Positions 7,689 to 14,304 of a stretch of DNA of 32,070 bases are shown here, in pieces (within the stretch, counting starts at the first letter, position 1; each line of letters opens with the position of its first letter). The stretch is from Planctomycetaceae bacterium (GTDB lineage Bacteria > Planctomycetota > Planctomycetia > Planctomycetales > Planctomycetaceae). The stretch is taken from NCBI GenBank assembly GCA_028291605.1, contig JAQGHS010000760.1, forward strand, positions 1 to 32,070, read 5' to 3'. Under the pieces are notes generated by a model, which did no database searches, was not told where the DNA came from, and saw nothing but the letters and a program-made list of their open reading frames with translations. A program made the translations under genes and the position numbers.

Positions 7689-8204
7689 ATGAAAAAGAAC
7701 TTGATTACGTTCGCCTCACTGGCCACCCTCTCGGCAGTCGCTTTTGTCGCGGGTTGTAGTCCAGCCGCCCCCCCTGCCGCGCCGGCACCGACGGTGACCC
7801 CGCAGCCCGCTCCGACCGACGCCCACAAACACGCCGCACACGGAGCCGGCCCGCATGAGGGTGCGGTCGCCGATTGGGGTGGCGGTAAGTACCACGTCGA
7901 ATTTACGGTGGACCACGACAAGCAAGAGGCCACGGTCTATGTCCTCGGGAGTGACGAGAAGACCGCGGCACCCGTCAAGGCGGACAAACTTCTGCTGAGC
8001 ATCAACGATCCCAAATTTCAGGTCGACCTCGTTGCCACACCACTGGAAGGCGAAAAGGACGGCGTCGCTTCGCGATTTGTGGGCAAGCACGAAAGCCTGG
8101 GCAAGGTGCAGGAGTTTTCTGGCACCATCAGCGGCGAAGCGGACGGCACACCTTATGCCGGCGATTTCAAAGAAGAACCGCACGCGGAACACGACAAGAA
8201 ATAG
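7689..8204 (+). CDS. His-containing lipoprotein of the efflux locus
   Basis: The 171-residue product has a lipoprotein signal (MKKNLITFASLATLSAVAFVAGC, lipobox VAGC with Cys at 23), then a Pro/Ala linker and HKHAAHGAGPHEG. This is followed by a compact beta-rich domain with KYHVEFTVDHDKQEATVYVL and ends in EEPHAEHDKK. AAGGA lies 8 bases before the ATG at 7689. Proteins with a 'GPH-G...YH-E...D...TVYVL' pattern accompany CusA/CzcA genes in other planctomycetes as far as I recall; their biochemistry is not known to me. Position 108 bases after the pump and His clusters at both ends suggest an accessory that binds metal at the membrane surface. That role is inferred. Confidence 0.8.
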   Translation: MKKNLITFASLATLSAVAFVAGCSPAAPPAAPAPTVTPQPAPTDAHKHAAHGAGPHEGAVADWGGGKYHVEFTVDHDKQEATVYVLGSDEKTAAPVKADKLLLSINDPKFQVDLVATPLEGEKDGVASRFVGKHESLGKVQEFSGTISGEADGTPYAGDFKEEPHAEHDKK

Positions 8205-8307
8205 GTCGAGTTGCCGCTGACGGCTTTGGTACGTCGGTAACCCAATGTGACGCATCGCGGAGTCGTGGATCACACAGATCAGGGTGAGCTGGTCTTCACC
8301 CCGGGAG

Positions 8308-8490
8308 GGCTACGCCGTGAAGGATATTTCGACGTCACGGGAGGGTGAGGCTCCTGCCGAACCGCAAGCGTTTTTCGGCCCTCGAGGGACTATCCGGTTC
8401 GGCAGGAGCCTCACCCTCCCATCGACTCGAATCGCGAATTGGATCGAACTTCTTCGAATTTCTCTGACAATAATCCTTCACGGCGTAGCC
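8308..8490. repeat. Nested inverted repeat, set 1
   Basis: Outer arms of 18 bp (8308-8325 and 8473-8490) are exact reverse complements. Inside them lie exact 26-bp arms (8339-8364 and 8395-8420) around a 30-nt loop. The right outer arm includes GTAG followed by CCGGGAGGGG, a REP-like head. Confidence 0.85.
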
Positions 8491-8502
8491 GGGAGGGGTG
8501 GC

Positions 8503-8673
8503 AGCTATTAGCCCCGGGTTGAGCGTACTCGCGATACCCGGGGCTAGTTTCGCGTGTCGGGCTCGACCCTGGAGGGGTCGCAGAAACAAAACGTATGCGA
8601 CCCCTCCAGGGTCGATCTTGTAAAGGAGTTCTGTACCCCGGGTGTCGCTTCGCTCAACCCGGGGCTAATAGCT
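8503..8673. repeat. Nested inverted repeat, set 2
   Basis: Outer arms of 23 bp (8503-8525 and 8651-8673) are exact reverse complements. They enclose 19-bp arms (8564-8582 and 8596-8614) around a 13-nt loop. The inner arms carry a GACCC-TGGAG-GGGTC mini-hairpin, which recurs at 31922-31936. Confidence 0.85.
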
Positions 8674-8946
8674 GTCACCCCTGCCGGGGTGAGAATCCAA
8701 GCACCTGACTGCGCAATTGATCTCCGCAATTCTTGAGCACTCTATTTCCTCTTTTCCTCTGTGTCCGCTGCGTTTCCATTTCTTCCAGCGTTCCAACGTC
8801 AAAACCGACTCGAAGGTTGATCCGGCCCCTCACGCGCGAGAAACTCGCTCGTCATCAGGGGCGCCGAATGCTGTCCACTCGCTCTACCTAATTCCTTACA
8901 TAGTCGACAGTTCAGAAATCGCAAATTGAAGTCACGGTGTATTTTA

Positions 8947-9009
8947 ACGGACATATTCCGTATATTGGAGGCGCAGATTCACATCTCCGTCAGCATGTCC
9001 GTCTGACAT
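8947..9009 (+). promoter_or_regulatory. Two short dyads upstream of the sensor kinase
   Basis: ACGGA-CATAT-TCCGT (8947-8961) and ATGTC-CGTCT-GACAT (8995-9009) are 5-bp dyads with 5-nt centres, 120-185 bases before the kinase start. TATATT follows the first dyad and could serve as a -10. An operator/promoter reading is speculative. Confidence 0.2.
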
Positions 9010-9129
9010 CACGATGATCTGAACTGATCGGTATGACGAATTTCGGGGATCAAACGCGATCTTCGAAACCTGAAAGGCTTGAACGTCCGTCGGTGGCACT
9101 CCTGCGAATCATGAATTCTTGAGGACATC

Positions 9130-12100
9130 ATGGACGGCAATCAAAGTGAGCCTGAACTCTCGGTATTTCAACCGGAACCCGAGCAGCAAGCCGATCGTCT
9201 GGCAGAACCGATCGACGCCGAACAGCCTCCTCGATTGCCCTTTCCCGTCATCGGTATTGGAGCGTCCGCAGGAGGTCTCGAGGCTTTCCTCGAATTCTTC
9301 CAAGCCCTGCCGGCTCATCCCGGAATGGCGTTTGTGCTCGTTCAGCATTTGCCGCCGGACCGCGAAAGCCTGGTGGCTGAGATTGTCTCGAAACGCACGG
9401 TCATGCCGGTGTTGCAGGTCGCCGACGACATGGCTGTCGAAGTGGACCATGTCTATATCATTCGGCCGGGCAGGACGATGACTGTGAAGAATGGGCGCCT
9501 GCACCTGGGGGAGCCCTTGGAGAAGCCCGGGCACCGTCGCCCGGTTGACGACTTCTTCCGTTCCCTGGCAGCCGAGCAGCGTGAACGTGCCGTCGCCATC
9601 ATCATGTCGGGGATGGGGAGTAATGGAACAGCGGGCGCGCAGGCGATTAAAAGCGTGGGGGGCGTGTGTATCGCCCAGGATCCCGACTCGGCCAAGTACC
9701 CCTCGATGCCGCGCAACTTGATCGACGCGGGTCTGGCCGATTTTGTGCTCCGGCCACAGGATATCCCGGAGATCCTGCAACGCTATGCGTCACATCCTTA
9801 CGTGCAATCACGGACGGATGCCGAGATCTCCCTGGCGCGGGATCGCCAGGCCTTCAGTGAGATCTTGTCGATACTCCGCATGCGTTCGCGGCAGGAGTTT
9901 TTTGGATATAAGAAACCAACGGTCCTGCGCCGCATTCAGCGCCGCATGAGCCTGCATCAAGTCCTGGCCATCGACGACTACGCCAAATTGCTTCGTCAAA
10001 ATCCAATCGAGGCCACGGCACTGGCTGACGATCTGGTCATTCATGTCACGGGCTTTTTTCGTGATCCCGAGGCCTGGGAATCGCTACGGCAACGGGTGAT
10101 CGTCCCGCTCGTGGAGGAGCGCGATCCCGATGTGCCGATTCGGGCGTGGGTGACAGCGTGTTCCAGCGGAGAAGAAGCCTACACGCTCGCCATGTTGCTC
10201 GTGGAAGCAGCCGAGGATGCGAAGAAACCATTCGATATTAAAGTGTTTGCAACCGACCTGGCAGACCGCGTCCTGGTTCAAGCTCGGAACGGGATCTATC
10301 CGACGGGAATCGAAGGCGAAATCACTCCGGAACGTCTCACGCGATTCTTCGATCAGGACGATTCCACATTCCGGATCAAGAAGGAAGTCCGCGAGCTCGT
10401 CGTCTTCGCGCCCCAGAATGTGCTGCAAGACCCGCCGTTCAGCCGTTTAGACATTTGCACTTGTCGCAACCTGCTGATCTATCTGGAACCGGACGTTCAA
10501 CGCCGGGTCCTCGCGCTCCTGCATTTCGGTCTGAAGCAGGGCGGTTCTCTCTTTCTTGGCAACTCAGAAACCGCGGTCGGTGCCGAGGACTTGTTTGAAA
10601 TCATCGACAAGAAGTGGCGAATTTTTCGCCGCATTGGCGCCTCGGTCTATCCGGGTGTTCGGATTCCATCCATCGCGCCGACGTCAACTGCAGTCAGTTA
10701 TGATGCAGAACGCAATTCAGGTCGTCAGACAACTCGCCCCTCGCTGGCCTACTTGACTCAGCGCGCATTGCTAGAGCATTTCGCGCCCCCCGCCGTCGTC
10801 GTCGATCGCCAACATCGAGTCCTCTATTTCCACGGGGAAACGAACACCTATCTGGCTCAACCAGCCGGCGAGCCAACTCGGGACTTGCTAATCATGGCGC
10901 GCGAAGGAATTCGCGGCGCTGTTCGAGTGGCGTTGCATCTGGCACTCTCCGGCAATGAGACGACCACGATTCGCGACGGCTACCTGGAGACGCCCGAGGG
11001 CCGCCACCGGATTGCCGTAACAGTGGCGCCGCTGGAGTCGAAGGGGACCAATGGCTATTACCTCGTCAGCTTCGAACACTATTCCGAACCACCGTCGGGG
11101 ACACAACCTGCGGACCAACCCCTCGCCATCCCCAAAGAATATCAACCCATCGTCGATGAACTGCACAGTGTTCGCGATGAATTACAGACCACGGTGGCGG
11201 AGTTACAAACCAGCAATGAGGAGTTGAAAGCTTCGAACGAAGAAGTGACCAGCGTCAATGAAGAGCTGCAATCGACCAACGAAGAACTGGAGACCAGCAA
11301 AGAAGAACTGCAGTCGCTGAACGAAGAATTGACCACCGTCAACAGCCAGCTGCAGACCAAGATGGAAGAGCTGGAGGCCACGACCAGCGATCTCACCAGC
11401 CTGTTGAGCAGCACGGATATCGCCGTCGTTTTTCTGGACAGCGATTTTCGAATCCGCCGCTATACCTCGCCCGTCCTGGACTTATTGGAGCTGATTCCGT
11501 CTGATATCGGCCGTCCACTCAGCGACCTCGCGAAGAAATTTCGCGATGACGATTTGCTGGCAGACCTTCGCAGCGTGCTGAATAAACTGATTCCGATCGA
11601 AAAAGAAGTGATGAGCACCAGTCACCACTGGTATATGCGGCGCGTCCTTCCGTATCGCACGACGGAGCATCGCATCGAAGGGGTCGTGATCACATTCGTG
11701 GATATTACGCGCCGGCGAGCGGCCGAATCCGGTCAACGCGAGACCGAAGAGCGTTATCGCCTGATGATGCAGAATGTGAAAGAGTACGCCATCATCATGT
11801 TTGACCAGGCCGGCCACGTCACGAGCTGGAACGTCGGAGCGGAACAGCTCTTCGGACATAGCGCGGCCTTCGCCATTGGCCGCCACTCGGCGTTCATCTT
11901 TTGTCCGGAGGATCGTATCTCGGGTCTCATCGAACAGGAATTCGAAACGGCGCAGGAAAAAGGGCAGGCAGCCGACGAGCGGTGGCACGTCCGTCAAAAT
12001 GGGCGGCGTTTCTGGGGCAGCGGAACGTTGACCGCGTTGCGTGACGCAGAAGGCCGGCTGCACGGCTATGCCAAGGTCCTGCGGGACAGCACCGACCGCA

Positions 12101-13314
12101 AGCTGTCGGAAGATCGCCTCGAACATGCCCGCGGCGAAGCCGAAGCCGCGAATGATGCCAAGGACCAGTTTCTCGCGGTCGTGTCGCATGAACTGCGGAC
12201 GCCCCTGTCGGCCATTCTCTTGTGGTCCAAGATGGTCAACCAGGGCATGCTCGATGAGGAGCAGACGAAAGAGGCACTGGAAGGGATCGAGCGCAATGCC
12301 GAGGCGCAGAAAAAGCTGATCGAGGACCTCCTGGATTCGTCTCGGATCACCTCCGGCAAACTGCGACTCACCTTGCGTCAACTGGATGTGATCGAGATTG
12401 TGCAAGCGGCGATCGGAGCGATCCAGCCCGCCGCCAAGGCGAAGGGCATCTTCATCGACGAAAAGTTTGACGCCCGTGCGATGTTCGTCCTGGCCGATGC
12501 GGACCGCGTACTGCAGGTCCTGTTAAATCTGCTGACGAATGCCGTGAAGTTCACCTCACAGGGCGGGGAAGTGTCGGTGAACGTCGAGCAGAACGAAGGT
12601 CACGTCGAAATCTCCATCGCCGACAATGGTCCAGGAATCGCCGCGGACGTACTGCCGCGCATTTTCGACCGCTTCTTCCAGGCGGAAAACTCGAGCACTC
12701 GTCAACATGGTGGCCTGGGACTTGGATTGGCCATTGCCTCACAATTAATTGAACTGCACGGTGGAACGATCACCGCGCAGAGTCCCAATGAGAAGCTGGG
12801 AGCCACGCTTACTGTACGTTTGCCCCTGGCCATGCCCCTGGCCATGCCCCTGGCCATGCCAGGGGCATTGTCCGAGAACACTCACGAATCCGAAGTGAAG
12901 CCGGCCCCCCATTGCCTGCATGGCAACACGGTCCTGCTGGTGGATGACGACGCCGAGAATCGCCGGGCGCTCGAGACGCTGTTGGCCGGCGCCGGTGCCA
13001 AAGTCGTCACGGCGGCCCAGGCCGAAGAAGCCCTGCAGGTCTACGTGGCTGCTCCGCCGGATCTCATTATTAGTGACATTGGGCTACCGGACATCGACGG
13101 ATACGAGTTGATTCAGCGTATCCGATCCAAGGAATCGGCCGCGCAATTACCGCCGATCCCGGCGGTCGCGCTCACGGCATTTGCAGCGGATGCCGACCGT
13201 AAAAAGGCAATCCAAAGTGGTTTTCAGAACCATCTCACCAAACCCGTGGATCCGAATGCCCTGATTGATCTGGCGAAATCCCTCCTGGCCAAGCAGCGTC
13301 CATTAGACAATTGA
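9130..13314 (+). CDS. CheB-CheR-coiled coil-PAS-histidine kinase-receiver hybrid sensor
   Basis: This 1394-residue cytoplasmic protein has, in order: a CheB-like methylesterase domain (about 36-225; GIGASAGG with Ser46, VQHLPP with His73), a CheR methyltransferase (about 235-520; SAM-binding WVTACSSGEEAYTLA at 340-354, CRNLLIYL), a long Glu-rich coiled coil (about 675-755), two PAS domains (about 760-870 and 880-995), a HisKA domain with SHELRTP (phospho-His1020), a HATPase (LLNLLTNAVKF, ADNGPGI, GLGLGLAIA) and a receiver (VDDDAEN, phospho-Asp1316 in SDIGLPDIDG). The third CheB catalytic residue, the Asp of GMGxDG, is Asn165 here (GMGSNG; codon AAT at 9622-9624), so esterase activity is doubtful. 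No methyl-accepting protein is nearby. GAGGAC precedes the ATG by three bases. The linker before the receiver contains a DNA repeat (12821-12867). The signal sensed is unknown. Confidence 0.92.
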   Translation: MDGNQSEPELSVFQPEPEQQADRLAEPIDAEQPPRLPFPVIGIGASAGGLEAFLEFFQALPAHPGMAFVLVQHLPPDRESLVAEIVSKRTVMPVLQVADDMAVEVDHVYIIRPGRTMTVKNGRLHLGEPLEKPGHRRPVDDFFRSLAAEQRERAVAIIMSGMGSNGTAGAQAIKSVGGVCIAQDPDSAKYPSMPRNLIDAGLADFVLRPQDIPEILQRYASHPYVQSRTDAEISLARDRQAFSEILSILRMRSRQEFFGYKKPTVLRRIQRRMSLHQVLAIDDYAKLLRQNPIEATALADDLVIHVTGFFRDPEAWESLRQRVIVPLVEERDPDVPIRAWVTACSSGEEAYTLAMLLVEAAEDAKKPFDIKVFATDLADRVLVQARNGIYPTGIEGEITPERLTRFFDQDDSTFRIKKEVRELVVFAPQNVLQDPPFSRLDICTCRNLLIYLEPDVQRRVLALLHFGLKQGGSLFLGNSETAVGAEDLFEIIDKKWRIFRRIGASVYPGVRIPSIAPTSTAVSYDAERNSGRQTTRPSLAYLTQRALLEHFAPPAVVVDRQHRVLYFHGETNTYLAQPAGEPTRDLLIMAREGIRGAVRVALHLALSGNETTTIRDGYLETPEGRHRIAVTVAPLESKGTNGYYLVSFEHYSEPPSGTQPADQPLAIPKEYQPIVDELHSVRDELQTTVAELQTSNEELKASNEEVTSVNEELQSTNEELETSKEELQSLNEELTTVNSQLQTKMEELEATTSDLTSLLSSTDIAVVFLDSDFRIRRYTSPVLDLLELIPSDIGRPLSDLAKKFRDDDLLADLRSVLNKLIPIEKEVMSTSHHWYMRRVLPYRTTEHRIEGVVITFVDITRRRAAESGQRETEERYRLMMQNVKEYAIIMFDQAGHVTSWNVGAEQLFGHSAAFAIGRHSAFIFCPEDRISGLIEQEFETAQEKGQAADERWHVRQNGRRFWGSGTLTALRDAEGRLHGYAKVLRDSTDRKLSEDRLEHARGEAEAANDAKDQFLAVVSHELRTPLSAILLWSKMVNQGMLDEEQTKEALEGIERNAEAQKKLIEDLLDSSRITSGKLRLTLRQLDVIEIVQAAIGAIQPAAKAKGIFIDEKFDARAMFVLADADRVLQVLLNLLTNAVKFTSQGGEVSVNVEQNEGHVEISIADNGPGIAADVLPRIFDRFFQAENSSTRQHGGLGLGLAIASQLIELHGGTITAQSPNEKLGATLTVRLPLAMPLAMPLAMPGALSENTHESEVKPAPHCLHGNTVLLVDDDAENRRALETLLAGAGAKVVTAAQAEEALQVYVAAPPDLIISDIGLPDIDGYELIQRIRSKESAAQLPPIPAVALTAFAADADRKKAIQSGFQNHLTKPVDPNALIDLAKSLLAKQRPLDN
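12821..12867 (+). repeat. Triplicated 12-bp repeat ending in a hairpin, inside the kinase gene
   Basis: TGCCCCTGGCCA occurs three times in tandem (12821-12856), giving PLAM-PLAM-PLAM in the protein. The last copy pairs with the following GCCAGGGGCA (12858-12867): a perfect 10-bp stem with the triloop CAT. It lies in the flexible linker between the ATPase and receiver domains, keeps the frame, and contains no stop. Confidence 0.9.
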
Positions 13315-13366
13315 ATGTCGATTGCCGGACGGTGTCGATTCCGCTACTAAATCAGGAAATCAGATT

Positions 13367-13620
13367 CACCACGGAGACACGGAGAACACAGAGAGACGAT
13401 TTTATAGGAGTTTTTTAGCCACGGATTAAGACGGATGAAACACGGATAAAGACGAATTAAGCCACGCCATCCAGCATTCCAAAGCTAGAGCTCATTCATC
13501 AAGTGTGCTTCGCGGATAGACGCTAGCCCAGGCTGACCCAATCCGTGTTCAATCTGTGTCAATCCGTGGCTAAAACACGCCCTCTTCATAAATCTCCGTG
13601 CTCTCCGTGTCTCCGTGGTG
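13367..13620. repeat. Long imperfect inverted repeat with ~85-nt arms
   Basis: The left arm (13367-13455) and the right arm (13533-13620) are mutually complementary in two blocks: CACCACGGAGACACGGAG paired with the end of the right arm, and TTTTAGCCACGGATT paired with 13561-13575. Each block consists of imperfect repeats of a word such as CACGGA or ATCCGTG. It follows the kinase gene by about 50 bases and could act as a transcription barrier. The 13315-13718 interval contains no gene I can support. Confidence 0.75.
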
Positions 13621-13718
13621 CAATCCTCCCACGCTGCGTCCGTGGTGAATTTTTCCGCTGGCTAATTCATCAGACTCAGCCGACGGTTACCGCGACCCGC
13701 GTCTCTATCCGATACACG

Positions 13719-14000
13719 CTACCTGGCTGATCCAAGATCCAGCGGAAGGCCTGTACCGAGTTGCAACTCACCCGCCGCGATCCCCACATTGAGGCGTTTC
13801 TGGGCGCCGGCGATCGAGCCAAATCGGACCGCATCTTTCTCGTCATCAACGAGCATCAATTGCCCCTCGTTGTCGAGCGCGATGAATTTCGGTTGACTGG
13901 TGGTCGCGTACGTAATGATGTATCGATACAAGTCTGGAACGGCCGGATTCGCGGCTTTGGCGACTTCATGCGGAATGATTCTAAAATCTGAGCTGTCCAT
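13719..14000 (-). CDS. Small protein of unknown function
   Basis: The 93-residue product has no signal peptide or membrane segment. It reads like a compact soluble alpha/beta protein: HEVAKAANPAVPDLYRYIITYATTSQPKFIALDNEGQLMLVDDEKDAVRFGS, with a Gly/Leu-rich tail. GGGAG sits nine bases before the ATG at 14000, which supports it as a real gene despite its size. It is divergent from LigD, with a 304-base shared upstream region. I do not recognise the family, and position next to repair genes is the only functional hint. Confidence 0.55.
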   Translation of the reverse strand: MDSSDFRIIPHEVAKAANPAVPDLYRYIITYATTSQPKFIALDNEGQLMLVDDEKDAVRFGSIAGAQKRLNVGIAAGELQLGTGLPLDLGSAR

Positions 14001-14098
14001 AATAGTGCTCCCGAATTCCAGATTTTGTCATATCAAGGCTCAAAAAACATAGGGCTGAATAGTCCAATCCGTGATTCGAGCCGATGACTCAGCGGTCA

Positions 14099-14113
14099 GC
14101 TCGCACAGCGAGC
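14099..14113. promoter_or_regulatory. Small dyad in the divergent region before LigD
   Basis: GCTCGC-ACA-GCGAGC is a perfect 6-bp dyad with a 3-nt centre in the 14001-14304 intergenic region. It could be an operator for either divergent gene. Nothing else recognisable was found in this 304-base gap. Confidence 0.2.
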
Positions 14114-14304
14114 AACCATCTGAAAGCCGCAACAATCGTGCCGATCGAAATGCAACGTCAATCGCCCGCAAAAACGAGGCATTTGGCGGCAGCGGCGCTC
14201 ACAAATATCGGAAAACCGTTATTCGGAATGCGGGTTGCAACTCATGTCGGGCAATCAAGAAACGCCATCGCAGACGTGCTGTTCCCGAGCAGCAGGGGTT
14301 GACC

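Larger units (their letters stand above)
8205..8946. other. Gene-free interval dominated by nested palindromes
   Basis: I see no supportable gene between the lipoprotein and the kinase. The first half (8300-8700) is a chain of nested inverted repeats listed separately. The second half (8700-8946) is ordinary-looking sequence with a pyrimidine-rich stretch at 8750-8790 and no recognisable signal. Confidence 0.6.

Noticed and set aside
8300-8700. Possible CRISPR array
   Set aside because: Repeats are inverted and nested, not direct and evenly spaced, and no cas gene is present.
11482-12405. Minus-strand 307-codon frame inside the sensor kinase gene
   Set aside because: It is complementary to PAS and HisKA coding sequence with clear motifs on the plus strand.
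14071-14304. 78-codon N-terminal extension of LigD
   Set aside because: It has no similarity to LigD, lacks a ribosome binding site, and the phosphoesterase domain is complete from 14305, where AGGGG precedes the ATG.
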